Notes under the pieces: generated by a model
Seen by the model: the letters and a program-made list of their open reading frames with translations, nothing else
Told to the model about the DNA's origin: nothing
Database searches by the model: none
Part shown: piece by piece, positions 18,155 to 28,449 of the stretch
How positions within the stretch are numbered: position 1 is the first letter of the stretch
How the letters are laid out: the number at the start of each line of letters is the position of its first letter
Translations under genes and position numbers: made by a program
Assembly (NCBI RefSeq): GCF_003261585.1
Contig: NZ_POVU01000005.1
Span: forward strand, 124,001 to 188,000
Direction of reading: 5' to 3'
DNA: 64,000 bases
From: Acinetobacter sp. MB5
GTDB taxonomy: Bacteria > Pseudomonadota > Gammaproteobacteria > Pseudomonadales > Moraxellaceae

Positions 18155-19324
18155 TTAAAGAATACGCTTTAAACGTTCAATTACTTGTTCACATTGTGCA
18201 ATATCTGCAACGAGTGCCATACGCACATGGTTTTCACCAGGATTACCTTGTTCTGTTTCACGAGATAAATAGCGACCTGGTAAAACTTTAATATGTGCTT
18301 TTTCCATGAGCATACGTGCGAATTTTTCGTCATTATCGACTTTTAACCAGTAATAAAAACCTGCATCAGGTTTTTGTAATGGTAATAGATGTCCAAGCTC
18401 AGATTGGAATAATTCAAATTTGGCACGATAAAGTCTACGGTTTTCTTCAACGTGCTGTTCATCATTCCAAGCAGAGATCGACGCGATTTGATGTTGTACA
18501 GGCATTGCCGCACCATGATAAGTACGGTATTGCAAATATGGCTTGAGCAAGTTTGCATCGCCAGCGACAAATCCTGAGCGCATGCCTGGTAAGTTCGAGC
18601 GTTTAGACAATGAATGGAAAACGACACAGTTTTTATAGTCATGACGACCGATTTCAGCACAAACTTCGAGTAAACCCGTTGGCGCTTGATCAAACCATAA
18701 CTCTGAATAGCATTCGTCAGAAGCAATGACAAAACCATATTGATCTGAAAGTGCAATCAGCTGCTTAAATTTCTCTTTAGAAAGTACCGCACCTGTTGGA
18801 TTGCCTGGTGTACATACAAACAGTAAAGCGGTTTTTTCCCAAACTTCAGCAGGAACAGTATCGAAATCGCCTAAATAGCCATTTTCTTCAGTGCAGTTAA
18901 TGAAGTATGGTTTTGCACCTGCAAGGATGGCTGCACCTTCATAGATCTGATAGAACGGGTTTGGCATCACCACATAAGGTGCATCTTCACGGCAAACCAA
19001 AGCTTGCACAAAACTGAACAGTGCTTCACGGGTTCCTGAAACAGGTAAAATCTCATGTTCAGGACTGATTTGCTGAAGATTAAAACGTTGAGTTAACCAA
19101 TTTGCAATGCTGTGACGTAATTCAGGAACACCTTTACTGTTTGGATAAGTCGACAAATGCCCAAAGTTGTCAATAATCGCTTGTTTGACAAACTCAGGAG
19201 CAGGGTGCTTTGGTTCACCAATTGAAAGTGGAATCAGTGGTAAATCAGCAGGCTGAACGTCTTGGAAAAGACGATTCAGTTTTTCAAAAGGGTAAGGATG
19301 TAAAAGAGATAAACTCGAATTCAT
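18155..19324 (-). CDS. dapC: Succinyldiaminopimelate transaminase-type aminotransferase
   Basis: PLP-dependent class I/II aminotransferase, expected to make N-succinyl-LL-diaminopimelate in lysine and peptidoglycan precursor synthesis. The PLP lysine is K241 in SLSKRSNLPG, and conserved TPGNPTG and SDECYSE motifs precede it. I start at the ATG at 19324 (MNSSLSLLHPYPFEKL), not the TTG five codons earlier. It begins 17 bases after the glnD stop, so it is the last gene of a purT-glnD-dapC run. A DapC next to GlnD is a familiar arrangement. Related transaminases are hard to separate by sequence alone. Confidence 0.86.
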   Translation of the reverse strand: MNSSLSLLHPYPFEKLNRLFQDVQPADLPLIPLSIGEPKHPAPEFVKQAIIDNFGHLSTYPNSKGVPELRHSIANWLTQRFNLQQISPEHEILPVSGTREALFSFVQALVCREDAPYVVMPNPFYQIYEGAAILAGAKPYFINCTEENGYLGDFDTVPAEVWEKTALLFVCTPGNPTGAVLSKEKFKQLIALSDQYGFVIASDECYSELWFDQAPTGLLEVCAEIGRHDYKNCVVFHSLSKRSNLPGMRSGFVAGDANLLKPYLQYRTYHGAAMPVQHQIASISAWNDEQHVEENRRLYRAKFELFQSELGHLLPLQKPDAGFYYWLKVDNDEKFARMLMEKAHIKVLPGRYLSRETEQGNPGENHVRMALVADIAQCEQVIERLKRIL

Positions 19325-19341
19325 TGGATTAACTACCAAAA

Positions 19342-22008
19342 TTAATGTTGCACAATCACTTGACTAGAGGCTTCATCTAAAGCCGCTTTGAGTTGTTGTG
19401 CTAAGGTTGAAGCTTCTGTATCTGACATCGGGATATTATTTTTCTTTGTGACAAAGAAAATATCCTCGGCACGTTCACCTAACGTGGCAATTTTCGCGGA
19501 GTGAATGTCCAAGCCCTGCATCATAAATAAACCACCGACCCGTGCGAGTAGACCTGGTTGGTCAAGTGTTGAAATTTCGACCATATTTTGATTGAGCACA
19601 GGGTTGAGGCTAATTGCAACGGTATTTTCAATATCAAAGTGACGCAATTGACGTGGAATACGTCGTTGCATGAGTCCAGGGTATTTGTCTGAATGACTGA
19701 GTGCCTGCACCAACGCATCTTTTACGGTATGTTCACGTTCAGGGTCAGTCAGGAGTGTTCCAAAACGATCAAGTACAATATACGTATCTAAGCTAAAGGC
19801 TTTGGTCGCAGTAATAATTCGTGCGTCCTGAACGTCAAGATTCATTCGGTCGAGAATGGCTACCGTTGTCGCAAATAGATTTGGCTTGTCTTGAGTGTAG
19901 ATAAAGATTTGAATCGCATCGGGTGCAGATTTACGGTGTGCTCGTAATTTCACGAGTGGTGCAGGATTATCTCCATGCTCTAAAATTGCGCGGGTATGCC
20001 ATGCAATATCTTCAGCAGACTCTTTCAAGAAGTAATCATCACCGAGTTCTTGCCACACTTGTTCTACATCTGCCAAAGAAAACTCATGGACTAAGAGTTC
20101 GCTTGCCGCAAATTTGGTGTCTTCAATCAGCATTTGATAGTCTACAGGACGATCTAGTCCTAAGCGAATCACGTCACGTGCTTGTGTATACAATTGACGC
20201 ATCAGTGATGAGCGCCATGTATTCCATAAATTTGGATTGGTTGCATTAATGTCGGCAACGGTCAGTGTATAAAGATAATCCAGATGTTCCATGTCACCGA
20301 GTTTTTCAGCAAAATCTTTGATGACTGTTGGATCAGAAATATCTTTTTTCTGTGCTGTAAGCGACATGAGTAGGTGATTTTGGATGAGCCAAGAAATTAG
20401 CTTGCCTTCGCGTTCAGTAAAACCATGCATACGGCAGAACTCAATGGCATCTTCGGCACCCAATTCACTATGATCACCACCACGACCTTTAGCAATATCA
20501 TGGAATAATGCGGCAATCATCACGATATCACGGCGCTGTAAGCGCTGATAGACTGAACTCACTACAGGGAACTGTTTAGCAAATTCGGGTTCTTTAAAGC
20601 GATTTAGATTACGTAAGAGCAATAAAGTGTGTTGATCGACTGTATAGATATGGAACAAGTCATACTGCATGAGTCCCATAATTTGCCCAAACGCGGGCAA
20701 ATAGTTTCCTAAAATGCCATAGCGTTTCATTGCAGAAAGTGTTTCGTACAAACGCCCTGAGGTACGAATAATTTCCATAAAAAGTGCCTGATGTTCAGGT
20801 TTCTCACGGAAATTTTGATCAATCCCTTTTGCCGCAAGCGTTAATAAACGGAGTGTACGGGCACGAATACCTTCAATTTCAGGACGAGTAGCCAGTAGAT
20901 AGAAAATTTCTAAAATGGCACTTGGGTTTTCTGCGAAAACTTTATGGTGTTGTACCGCAATTTTATGATCGACTAATTTGAAATTGGCATTAATTTGTAA
21001 AATTTCACGTTCATAGTTTGGCAATCTAGGTGTAATTACGGACTCGTTGAAGTATGCCAATAGAATTTCATTGAGCGTTGAAACTTGCTGAGCAGTTCGA
21101 TAATAACGCTTCATGAATTGTTCAATTGGATAGTTTGGCGATTTTCCTTCTTCACGCTCATAGCCAAATTTAGCTGCAATTTCGCGTTGATAGTCAAAAA
21201 GCAAACGGTTTTCATCACGCTTGGTCAGGCGGTGTAAATGATGGCGGATTTCCCAGTAAAAACTTTCAGCTTCTTCTAAAACTTTTAGTTCAAACTCTGA
21301 AATAAAGCCTAAATGTACCAAGTCATAGACACGATTGACCCGAAAGTGGCGTTTTGCAATCCAGCCAATCTGGTTCATGTCGCGAATGCCACCGGGTGCA
21401 TTTTTAATATCGGGTTCTAAATTACTTTCAGTGTTGTTGTGCTGAGCATAGCGTTTGGCTTGCTCCTGCATTTTTGCATCAAAAAAAGTTTGGTCTGTCC
21501 AAGTTTCAGCAACGATACGACGTGGCCATTTGCTGAGTTGCACATTACCAATCAGCATGCGAGCTTCAATTAAGGTTGTTGCAATTGTTAAATCTTGACG
21601 TGCCTGATCAATACAACTGGCAATCGAGCGGACACTTACCCCTGGTTTGAAATTACCGACATCCCAAAGTGATGCGATAAAACTAGACACCTGTTTTTCA
21701 AGATCTTCAGTCAAGTCATGCTCTGACAGAATCATGATGTCAACATCAGAATATGGCAGCATTTCACGGCGACCATAACCACCTACAGCAAACAGACTGA
21801 TCTCACTCTGTTCTAAACCTGCATGTTTCCATAAAAAGGTGAGCGCTTCATCAATCATATTTGAACGGGCAAGCACAATCTGGCGAATACTATGGTCATC
21901 TTCAAGATATTGTTCGAGTTGCTGTTCAACCTCATTGCGCCATTGATTAATAGCACGAATGTCTTGATCATCTTTCACATAATCCAACAGGGGCAAGGTT
22001 TCAATCAT
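19342..22008 (-). CDS. glnD: Bifunctional PII uridylyltransferase/uridylyl-removing enzyme
   Basis: Nitrogen sensor that uridylylates PII proteins when glutamine is low and removes UMP when it is high. The 888-residue protein has the nucleotidyltransferase motif [16 protein letters not shown] (from about 76, with D88 and D90), an HD hydrolase motif in [14 protein letters not shown] (about 500), and two C-terminal ACT domains (about 705-780 and 815-885) that sense glutamine. It follows purT by 29 bases and precedes dapC by 17, suggesting one transcript. Confidence 0.96.
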   Translation of the reverse strand: MIETLPLLDYVKDDQDIRAINQWRNEVEQQLEQYLEDDHSIRQIVLARSNMIDEALTFLWKHAGLEQSEISLFAVGGYGRREMLPYSDVDIMILSEHDLTEDLEKQVSSFIASLWDVGNFKPGVSVRSIASCIDQARQDLTIATTLIEARMLIGNVQLSKWPRRIVAETWTDQTFFDAKMQEQAKRYAQHNNTESNLEPDIKNAPGGIRDMNQIGWIAKRHFRVNRVYDLVHLGFISEFELKVLEEAESFYWEIRHHLHRLTKRDENRLLFDYQREIAAKFGYEREEGKSPNYPIEQFMKRYYRTAQQVSTLNEILLAYFNESVITPRLPNYEREILQINANFKLVDHKIAVQHHKVFAENPSAILEIFYLLATRPEIEGIRARTLRLLTLAAKGIDQNFREKPEHQALFMEIIRTSGRLYETLSAMKRYGILGNYLPAFGQIMGLMQYDLFHIYTVDQHTLLLLRNLNRFKEPEFAKQFPVVSSVYQRLQRRDIVMIAALFHDIAKGRGGDHSELGAEDAIEFCRMHGFTEREGKLISWLIQNHLLMSLTAQKKDISDPTVIKDFAEKLGDMEHLDYLYTLTVADINATNPNLWNTWRSSLMRQLYTQARDVIRLGLDRPVDYQMLIEDTKFAASELLVHEFSLADVEQVWQELGDDYFLKESAEDIAWHTRAILEHGDNPAPLVKLRAHRKSAPDAIQIFIYTQDKPNLFATTVAILDRMNLDVQDARIITATKAFSLDTYIVLDRFGTLLTDPEREHTVKDALVQALSHSDKYPGLMQRRIPRQLRHFDIENTVAISLNPVLNQNMVEISTLDQPGLLARVGGLFMMQGLDIHSAKIATLGERAEDIFFVTKKNNIPMSDTEASTLAQQLKAALDEASSQVIVQH

Positions 22009-22037
22009 GGTTTTTTGGCCTATGTGTCAAGTTTATC

Positions 22038-23246
22038 TTAGTGGTTTTGTTCGATAGTGACACTTTGCGCAGCACGCTGAGCAATATCACGAGCTTCATT
22101 TGTTGTCACTGCACGTGCAGTCACTACACCCATGCGACGGCGTTTAAAACCTTCTGGTTTGCCAAATAGACGTAAATCTGTATTTGGTTGTGCTAAGACT
22201 TCTTCTAAGTTGCCGAATGAGAGATTGGTGTCATCAACACCAGCATAAATCACAGCACTTGCTGCCACACTATGGCGTGCCGTGTTGACTGGCAGCCCTA
22301 AAATTGCACGTGCATGAAGTTCGAATTCACTTTGGAACTGAGAAGCTAAAGTAACTAAGCCAGTGTCATGTGGACGAGGAGAGACTTCGCTAAACCAAAC
22401 TTGGTCACCTTTAACAAAGAGTTCGACACCAAAAATACCACAGCCACCTAAAGCTGTTGTGACTTTATCTGCAATTTGTTGAGATGTTTCTAAGGCAATA
22501 GCAGACATCGGTTGTGGCTGCCAGCTTTCCACATAGTCACCAGCGTCTTGACGGTGGCCAATCGGATCACAGAAATGCGTTTCAATCGCGCCAGTTTCAG
22601 GATTTTTTGCACGAACGGTTAATAAGGTGATTTCAAAATCAAAATCAATTTGTGATTCAACAATCACTTTACCTTGGTTGACACGACCTGCCTGCATGGC
22701 ATATTCCCATGCAGCATCGACTTCAGCAAAGCTTTTTACACGAGACTGTCCCTTTCCTGAAGAAGACATGACAGGTTTTACGAAATTTGGGTAACCAATA
22801 TCATCACAAGCTGAGCGGAAACTGTCTAATGAGTCAGCAAAACGGTACGTCGATGTTGGTAAGCCGAGTTCTTCAGCCGCTAAACGACGAATTCCTTCGC
22901 GGTTCATGGTTAAATTGACGGCTTTCGCAGAAGGAATAATTGTGGTTTGTTGTTTTTGTTCAATAGCAACCAAAACTTCAGTCGCAATTGCTTCAATTTC
23001 AGGAACGATTAAATGGGGTTGAACTTGGTCAATTAAACGGTTTAATTCGTTGGCATCTGCCATATTGAGTGTGTATGCGTAATGGGCAACTTGCATGGCT
23101 GGTGCATGATCATATCGGTCAGCAGCATGAACTTCGACACCAAGGCGCTGTAAAGAAATGACGACTTCTTTTCCAAGTTCACCAGAGCCTAAAAGTAATA
23201 CTTTAAATGCTGAAGATTGAAGGGGAGTACCAATAGAAACGCGCAT
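22038..23246 (-). CDS. purT: Formate-dependent phosphoribosylglycinamide formyltransferase
   Basis: ATP-grasp enzyme that uses formate and ATP to formylate GAR in purine synthesis, an alternative to PurN. Visible features are the N-terminal [12 protein letters not shown] nucleotide motif, the SSSGKGQS loop of the ATP-grasp domain and [17 protein letters not shown] near the active site. The start at 23246 is preferred over an ATG three codons upstream because AAGGA then lies eight bases before it. The protein is 402 residues, versus 392 in E. coli. It is first of the purT-glnD-dapC run. Confidence 0.95.
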   Translation of the reverse strand: MRVSIGTPLQSSAFKVLLLGSGELGKEVVISLQRLGVEVHAADRYDHAPAMQVAHYAYTLNMADANELNRLIDQVQPHLIVPEIEAIATEVLVAIEQKQQTTIIPSAKAVNLTMNREGIRRLAAEELGLPTSTYRFADSLDSFRSACDDIGYPNFVKPVMSSSGKGQSRVKSFAEVDAAWEYAMQAGRVNQGKVIVESQIDFDFEITLLTVRAKNPETGAIETHFCDPIGHRQDAGDYVESWQPQPMSAIALETSQQIADKVTTALGGCGIFGVELFVKGDQVWFSEVSPRPHDTGLVTLASQFQSEFELHARAILGLPVNTARHSVAASAVIYAGVDDTNLSFGNLEEVLAQPNTDLRLFGKPEGFKRRRMGVVTARAVTTNEARDIAQRAAQSVTIEQNH

Positions 23247-23362
23247 GCAATTCATCCTTGTTCAGGTGGACTTTTAGCATAACAGAACTAGAATAACTGT
23301 CATGCCTGTATTAAAGTAAAAATCAAATTTTATTAAAAAATAAGTAAATGGAAACTATTTAT

Positions 23363-23710
23363 TTACAATATAACAGGGAAATATGTGTAAATTACGCCAT
23401 AAATCAGTGCAGCGAGCAAGGTTGAAAGCACCATACGTCGAGTTTTTAAATATAAAACTGTGAGTGTGAAAAATCCCAAACTCATGGCAAGGATTTTATT
23501 GGGTGCTGCAATCAGTGGTGGTAATGTGGCAACCATCAACATTGCACTGATTGCAGAAATACCAATACAGCTCAGCGCGATTCGTAGCCAGATTGCTCCA
23601 CGCTTTTGCTGATTTTGATGGCGCTTTTGAATAAACCACAATGGTAGAAAGCGCGAACTAAAATTGGCAATTCCGACAATAATGCCGATGAGAAGAATGG
23701 ATAAATTCAT
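23363..23710 (-). CDS. azlD: AzlD-family branched-chain amino acid export subunit
   Basis: Small inner-membrane protein (115 residues, about four hydrophobic helices) of the AzlD/YgaH type, which acts with AzlC as an exporter of branched-chain amino acids. The N-terminal FSSRFLPLWF segment is typical of the family. Its ATG overlaps the azlC stop by four bases, so translation is coupled. It ends about 110 bases before purT, which is transcribed in the same direction, but no readthrough evidence is visible. Confidence 0.85.
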   Translation of the reverse strand: MNLSILLIGIIVGIANFSSRFLPLWFIQKRHQNQQKRGAIWLRIALSCIGISAISAMLMVATLPPLIAAPNKILAMSLGFFTLTVLYLKTRRMVLSTLLAALIYGVIYTYFPVIL

Positions 23711-24429
23711 AAATGATGTTCATCCTGCTGTTTTAAAATATAGTGTTTAAATAGTCCAGCCCCAATGCCTGCTAAAATGCCTAAGAAAATTGCTGCTGAA
23801 AGATTAATGAAATAGCATGCTAACCCTGCAACAACCAAAGTGACGCCAACAACTAAGCTGTGACGTTTTTCGAAAGCTGCGAGTAAGAAGCTTAAAAATA
23901 GGGCAGGAAGTAAGAAATCGAGAGAGGCTTGAATAAACTTTGGAAGCAGGTGCATTTGATTGGCAAACAAGCCGCCTAAGAAGCTTCCGAGTGCCCAAGA
24001 AAACCAGCTTGATAAACTTAGACCCAGCATCCATGACTCACTCCAGTCTTGGCGACGTTGGGAAAGTTGAATCATGCCGCGTGCAAAAACTTCATCGGTC
24101 AGTCCCCAGCCCCAAATTGCAGTTTTCTTCAGATTGAGCTTTTGTTGAATGAGATGATGTAATGCAGGTCCGTATAATACGTGGCGAATATCTAAAGCTA
24201 TGACTGTAATGGCTGCAAGCCAAATAGAAGAGCCACTTGCCAATAGTGCAACAACCAGAAACTGGCTGGCACCTGCATACATGGTGCAAGACAGAAATAA
24301 GGCTTCAAAAGCCGAAAATCCAAATTTAGTTGCTGAAACACCAAAGGCAAAGGATACAGGCAAATAAGTTAGCATAATGGCTTGGCTGTCTTTGACGCCG
24401 TGCCAAAAACTTGCATGAGATTGGGACAT
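23707..24429 (-). CDS. azlC: AzlC-family branched-chain amino acid permease
   Basis: Inner-membrane protein of 240 residues with about seven hydrophobic segments, the large subunit of the AzlCD (YgaZH-like) exporter. The family region around VSFAFGVSATKFGFSAFEAL, MYAGASQF and DIRHVLYGPAL is clear. It overlaps azlD by four bases, and the pair stands alone, divergent from the lipoprotein gene. The substrate, leucine, isoleucine or valine, is inferred from family knowledge, not from the sequence. Confidence 0.87.
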   Translation of the reverse strand: MSQSHASFWHGVKDSQAIMLTYLPVSFAFGVSATKFGFSAFEALFLSCTMYAGASQFLVVALLASGSSIWLAAITVIALDIRHVLYGPALHHLIQQKLNLKKTAIWGWGLTDEVFARGMIQLSQRRQDWSESWMLGLSLSSWFSWALGSFLGGLFANQMHLLPKFIQASLDFLLPALFLSFLLAAFEKRHSLVVGVTLVVAGLACYFINLSAAIFLGILAGIGAGLFKHYILKQQDEHHL

Positions 24430-24539
24430 ATTTTTAATCTGGGGTGCAATGCACCAAAATATCTACTAGAATTCGCAAAACGTTATTGTAAATGAAATCA
24501 CGCAGTACAGTGCTGAAATAATTTGAGTGAGGCAACCTT

Positions 24540-25001
24540 ATGTTGTTGAAAAAACATCAAGTCGTTTATCTGTTAGCGGCATGTTTATGTTTAGGCCTGC
24601 AAGGTTGTGATAAATCTTCTTCAGAAAAGAAAGTCGTCATTAAACCTGCACCAAAACTAACCAATGATGCAACTGCTTATGCACAGAAAGCATGGGTATT
24701 AATCAATCAGGTTGAACCGATTGTTGCAGAAAAACAACTTGCGAAAATTGAACCTGATGTTCGTAAACCACTACGTGAATTAGGTATTCAGTGGCGAGTC
24801 AATGTAAAAATGACAGATTCTGTCACTGAAGGTCAGTATGCATTGTGCCGAAAAGCGTTAACGAGTTTAGATTCTTGGGCAACAGCTACACTGAATCAGG
24901 ATTCTGGTATTCAAGATGCTCATGCAGAATACAGTCGTGATAAAGCATTATGTAAAAATGCAATTGATCATCCAAATTTAGGTAATACACCAGCAAATTA
25001 A
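24540..25001 (+). CDS. Predicted lipoprotein of unknown function
   Basis: A 153-residue envelope protein. The signal peptide (about 1-22, KKHQVVYLLAACLCLG) ends in the lipobox LQGC with C23 as the lipidation site, followed by DKSSSEKK. Serine at position +3 argues for the outer membrane. The mature part is mostly helical and has further cysteines in ALCRKAL and ALCKNAI that could form a disulfide. I do not recognise a family. GAGG lies upstream of the ATG. A bidirectional terminator follows. Confidence 0.75.
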   Translation: MLLKKHQVVYLLAACLCLGLQGCDKSSSEKKVVIKPAPKLTNDATAYAQKAWVLINQVEPIVAEKQLAKIEPDVRKPLRELGIQWRVNVKMTDSVTEGQYALCRKALTSLDSWATATLNQDSGIQDAHAEYSRDKALCKNAIDHPNLGNTPAN

Positions 25002-25014
25002 AAAATCTGAAAAT

Positions 25015-25043
25015 AAAAAAAGCGGTTTAAACCGCTTTTTTTA
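25015..25043. terminator. Bidirectional terminator between the lipoprotein and small exported protein genes
   Basis: A perfect palindrome (AAAAAAAGCGGTTT and AAACCGCTTTTTTT) sits between convergent genes, with A and T runs on either side of the stem. Confidence 0.9.
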
Positions 25044-25052
25044 AATCCTAAA

Positions 25053-25286
25053 TTAGGCTTTAGGTTTGTTTGCAACAGGCGCAGCTTTATGTTCTTGCAT
25101 TTTCTTTTCAGTCGCTTTATGAACTACTTTTTTAGCAGGCGCTTTATGCACTAATACACATTTACCACCTTTATGTTTAGGACCTGTACCACCTTGTAAA
25201 GTTGTACCCTTAGGGCAAGCCATAGCGCTTGCACTTAAAACAGCGAAAGTTAAAGCAACAGCAGAAGTTAGAATTTTTTTCATCAT
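25053..25286 (-). CDS. Small Lys/His-rich exported protein
   Basis: A 77-residue protein with a clear signal peptide (MMKKILTSAVALTFAVLSAS, cleavage likely after AMA). The mature part of about 54 residues has two cysteines (CPKG and KCVLVHK), about 15 lysines and five histidines (KHK, VHK, VVHK, EHK). Such a basic, histidine-bearing periplasmic peptide could bind metals, nucleic acid or the envelope, but no family was recognised. It is monocistronic, sharing the terminator with the convergent lipoprotein gene. Confidence 0.65.
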   Translation of the reverse strand: MMKKILTSAVALTFAVLSASAMACPKGTTLQGGTGPKHKGGKCVLVHKAPAKKVVHKATEKKMQEHKAAPVANKPKA

Positions 25287-25454
25287 TAAGCCTTTTCATG
25301 ATCAAGCTAGGTAATATCACCTAACATTAATAATACTTAATTTCATGGGTTAAATAATGTATTGAATGTGGATTTTTATTTAATTTGGTTAATTGTGGGG
25401 TTTTCTGTTCAAAAATTAAATTATTTTTAGTGTTTATATTTTTTGGGGATGTAA

Positions 25455-25479
25455 AAAAACTGGATCATATCCAGTTTTT
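25455..25479. terminator. Terminator after the small membrane protein gene
   Basis: AAAAACTGGA and TCCAGTTTTT pair around a five-base loop just after the leftward gene at 25486, with an A tract that reads as T in the transcript. Confidence 0.85.
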
Positions 25480-25485
25480 AGTTGG

Positions 25486-25710
25486 TCATTCCTTACGGAA
25501 TTTATGATCGATGACAGCCCACAATGCAAATGCCAGTGAAACGACAAGGGCATAGATAAAGTATTCAGGTTTTAGGTTGCCTGTGATGACTCCTTCAAAA
25601 GCTAGTGTCAACATGAGTGCTAGCGTTGTAAAACAATAGGTCATAATTTCCTGACTATGTTTTGCAGCGTTGTTAATGAAGATCAGTTTGTTCATTTTCA
25701 TCGAAATCAT
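25486..25710 (-). CDS. Small inner-membrane protein of unknown function
   Basis: About 74 residues with two hydrophobic helices (about 24-43 and 50-67) joined by EGVITGNLKPEYF, ending in a basic tail DHKFRKE. I start at the ATG at 25710 because GAGGAG lies five bases upstream; a GTG two codons earlier and ATGs at 25701 and 25695 are alternatives. No family is recognised. It has its own terminator and no obvious partner; the neighbouring genes are the exported peptide and BrnQ. Confidence 0.6.
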   Translation of the reverse strand: MISMKMNKLIFINNAAKHSQEIMTYCFTTLALMLTLAFEGVITGNLKPEYFIYALVVSLAFALWAVIDHKFRKE

Positions 25711-25906
25711 CTCCACTCCTCTTGTCGTTCACGACGATTACATTGTTTTAGTCAATTCTTACTGTTTTACTTTGAATTTAATCTGAGTTCAATAGCTGCT
25801 ACCATTTTTTTGTTAAACTATTATGACAATGGTGGTGCAAAGTTAATGCTTAGTCATAATTTGTGAAGCTAAAGAGCAACTATGTAAACCACAGTAATTT
25901 AATAAG

Positions 25907-25938
25907 CAAAAAAAATGCCTGAACGAGTCAGGCATTTG
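25907..25938 (-). terminator. Rho-independent terminator after brnQ
   Basis: AAATGCCTGA and TCAGGCATTT form a ten-base stem around a five-base loop, preceded on the top strand by an A run that gives a T tract in the leftward transcript. It lies 26 bases after the brnQ stop. Confidence 0.88.
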
Positions 25939-25963
25939 AATTGAATAATTAAATATATGAAAT

Positions 25964-27286
25964 TTAATTATCTTTAACCGCTGTGCTTTGGGCAAGACCA
26001 AGGAATTTATCAATCACAAAAAAGAATACAAAAATCACAACAGATGGAATGAGCCATGCTAGATTTTGTGCATCTAATGGTAATTGTGACAAAAAGCTTG
26101 GAACCAGATTGCTTAAGCTTGAGGCTTTTAGACCTTCAAAAATACCAAATACCAATGCAATCGTAGTGACTGGAATCACAATCAAAGATGGTCGATTAAA
26201 GAACTTCCATAAGAAGCTGAGCACAATGACCACAATTGCTGGCGGGTAAATTGCGGTTAAAACAGGGACTGAGAATGCAATCAGTTTGGTTAAACCAAGG
26301 TTTGAAATGATCAAGGCAAAAATAACCAAGATAAAAACTAAAAGTTTGTATGAAATTTTAGTTAATTCATGGAAATATTCAGCACATGAACAAGTTAGAC
26401 CAATCGCTGTGACTGTACATGCAAGGAAAATCAGCACAGTCAGGAATAAAGAGCCTAAATCACCAAAAGTATGTTGTACATAAGCATGTAGGATTTCTGC
26501 GCCGTTAGTTGCTGTTGTCATAAATGCATAACTTTGCAATCCAAGACGGAATAAGCAGAGATACAAGATGGTTAATCCAACACCCGCCATTAGGCTTGCA
26601 ATGATTGCATAACGCATGATGAGTTTCTTGTCAGAAACGCCGCGAGAGTGAATTGCTTGTACAATTACAATACCAAATACCAGTGCACCCAGAGTATCCA
26701 TGGTGAGATAGCCATTCACCAGACCTTCGGAAACAGGTTGTTGAATATAATTATGGACGGCTGGAGGTGTAACCAAAATTGGGAAAACTACCGTAGCAAT
26801 ACACAAAATTGCTAAAGCCACGATTTTGAGAGGTGCTAATACATGACCAATCGTGTCGAGCAACTTGTTTGGATACAAAGAGATAATGCCAACAATGGTG
26901 AAATAAACACAACTATAAATAAATAGATGGCTTGAAGAATCACCGAAGTAAGGCGAAAAACCGATTTCATAAGAAACAGTTGCGGTACGTGGCGTTGCAA
27001 ACAGCGGGCCTACTGCCAAATAACAAACAATGGTAAGCAATAAACTTGCAAAACGACCTAAAGGAGCACTAAGCGTTTCAATAGATCCTTCTACACGAGA
27101 AAGCGCCATAATAGTTAAAACAGGTAACCCTACTGCAGTAATCAAAAAGCCTGCTGCGGCAAGCCAGACATGTTCACCAGCTTGCTGTGCAACAATAGGA
27201 GGAAAAATAATATTGCCTGCACCAATAAAGAGCGCAAAGGTCATAAAACCTAAAGCAATAATATCTCGTATATTGAGCTTATTCAT
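25964..27286 (-). CDS. brnQ: Branched-chain amino acid transport carrier, BrnQ type
   Basis: Twelve-helix inner-membrane cation symporter for leucine, isoleucine and valine (LIVCS family). The 440-residue protein begins with the family-specific GFMTFALFIGAGNIIFPP segment and has regularly spaced hydrophobic helices to the end. It is monocistronic with a strong terminator, and its promoter region is shared with the divergent map gene across about 350 A+T-rich bases. Together with azlCD nearby this region can import and export branched-chain amino acids. Confidence 0.93.
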   Translation of the reverse strand: MNKLNIRDIIALGFMTFALFIGAGNIIFPPIVAQQAGEHVWLAAAGFLITAVGLPVLTIMALSRVEGSIETLSAPLGRFASLLLTIVCYLAVGPLFATPRTATVSYEIGFSPYFGDSSSHLFIYSCVYFTIVGIISLYPNKLLDTIGHVLAPLKIVALAILCIATVVFPILVTPPAVHNYIQQPVSEGLVNGYLTMDTLGALVFGIVIVQAIHSRGVSDKKLIMRYAIIASLMAGVGLTILYLCLFRLGLQSYAFMTTATNGAEILHAYVQHTFGDLGSLFLTVLIFLACTVTAIGLTCSCAEYFHELTKISYKLLVFILVIFALIISNLGLTKLIAFSVPVLTAIYPPAIVVIVLSFLWKFFNRPSLIVIPVTTIALVFGIFEGLKASSLSNLVPSFLSQLPLDAQNLAWLIPSVVIFVFFFVIDKFLGLAQSTAVKDN

Positions 27287-27638
27287 AAAAACAGGGAGAG
27301 TGTTGAAACAAAGCGGTAGATTCTAGTGCAAAATAAATCTTTTTAACATCCTTTTGCATCTAATTAAGGCATGATTATTTTTTATAAATTCTATGATAGA
27401 AATGTGAATATTCAATTGAATTGAAGTCTAGAAAATTTGAAAGATTATTTTTTTTGAAAAATATTAAAAATTAAATATATTTATCATATATTTAAAAATA
27501 TCAAAAAGTATATTTTCTATTTAAATGCTTGAAGTTTTTAACAATCAGGATTATTTTTCTTATATTGCCTCTGTAGAAATAGCCTAAGTAAATCTACATT
27601 TTATTTTAATATTTCCAACGAAATAAGGATAAGCATTC
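27287..27638. other. Divergent promoter region of brnQ and map
   Basis: About 350 bases, extremely A+T rich, with no credible open frame. A 20-base sequence (AAATAGCCTAAGTAAATCTA, 27577-27596) recurs exactly at 29388-29407. In the first copy it lies within a larger TGTAGA/TCTACA dyad (27572-27597), about 40 bases before the map start. Confidence 0.5.
27577..27596 (+). repeat. 20-base direct repeat, copy 1, upstream of map
   Basis: An exact 20-base match to 29388-29407. The two copies bracket map and the alpha/beta hydrolase gene. This copy is flanked by TGTAG and CTACA, so it sits in an imperfect dyad and may be a binding site. Confidence 0.6.
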
Positions 27639-28433
27639 ATGCGTGCCAACAAAGTCGTGATAAAAACTGAACAAGAAATCGAAAAACTCAAAGTTTCTGG
27701 GCGGCTGGCAGCAGAAGTTTTAGCCATGATTGCTGAACATGTAAAACCAGGCGTAACAACTGAATATTTGGATGATTTATGTCATGACTTTATTGTGAAC
27801 ACATTAAAAGTGGTTCCTGCAAATATTGGCTATTATGGCTACACCAAAACAACTTGTATCTCTCCAAATGAAGTTGTCTGTCATGGTATACCTTCTAAAA
27901 ATATTACTTTAAAAGAAGGGGATATCATCAATATTGACGTTGCGATCATCAAAGATGGTTTTTATGGTGATACCAGCCGAATGTACTATGTTGGTGAGGT
28001 TGTACCTCAAGCTAAAAAACTCGTTGAAACTACATATGCTGCAATGGTTGCAGGAATCCATGCTGTGCATCCAGATGCAACATTGGGTGATATTGGACAT
28101 GCAATTCAAGCTGTGGCTGAAAAAGAAGGGTATAGCATTGTTCGGGAATACTGCGGACATGGTATTGGCCGTGTTTACCACGAGCAGCCGAATGTTTTGC
28201 ATTATGGCCAACGTGGGCAGGGCATGAAGTTGAAAAAAGGCATGGTGTTCACCATTGAGCCGATGGTCAACATGGGTAAACCACAAGTGAAAGAACTCTC
28301 GGATGGTTGGACAGTGATTACCAAAGATCATTCATTATCTGCCCAATGGGAACATATGATTGCGGTTACAGATGATGGTTTTGAACTGTTAACACCATGG
28401 CCAGAAGGTACAGGCACTTATCCTGCCATTTAA
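27639..28433 (+). CDS. map: Type I methionine aminopeptidase
   Basis: Cytoplasmic metalloprotease that removes the initiator methionine. The 264-residue protein has all five metal ligands at positions three higher than in E. coli: D100, D111, H174, E207 and E238, plus the catalytic H82. AAGGA lies nine bases before the ATG. It does not sit beside rpsB, where the housekeeping map often lies, so a second map elsewhere in the genome is possible. It is followed 16 bases later by an alpha/beta hydrolase, suggesting an operon. Confidence 0.94.
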   Translation: MRANKVVIKTEQEIEKLKVSGRLAAEVLAMIAEHVKPGVTTEYLDDLCHDFIVNTLKVVPANIGYYGYTKTTCISPNEVVCHGIPSKNITLKEGDIINIDVAIIKDGFYGDTSRMYYVGEVVPQAKKLVETTYAAMVAGIHAVHPDATLGDIGHAIQAVAEKEGYSIVREYCGHGIGRVYHEQPNVLHYGQRGQGMKLKKGMVFTIEPMVNMGKPQVKELSDGWTVITKDHSLSAQWEHMIAVTDDGFELLTPWPEGTGTYPAI

Positions 28434-28449
28434 TTTGTGAGATCAAGTA

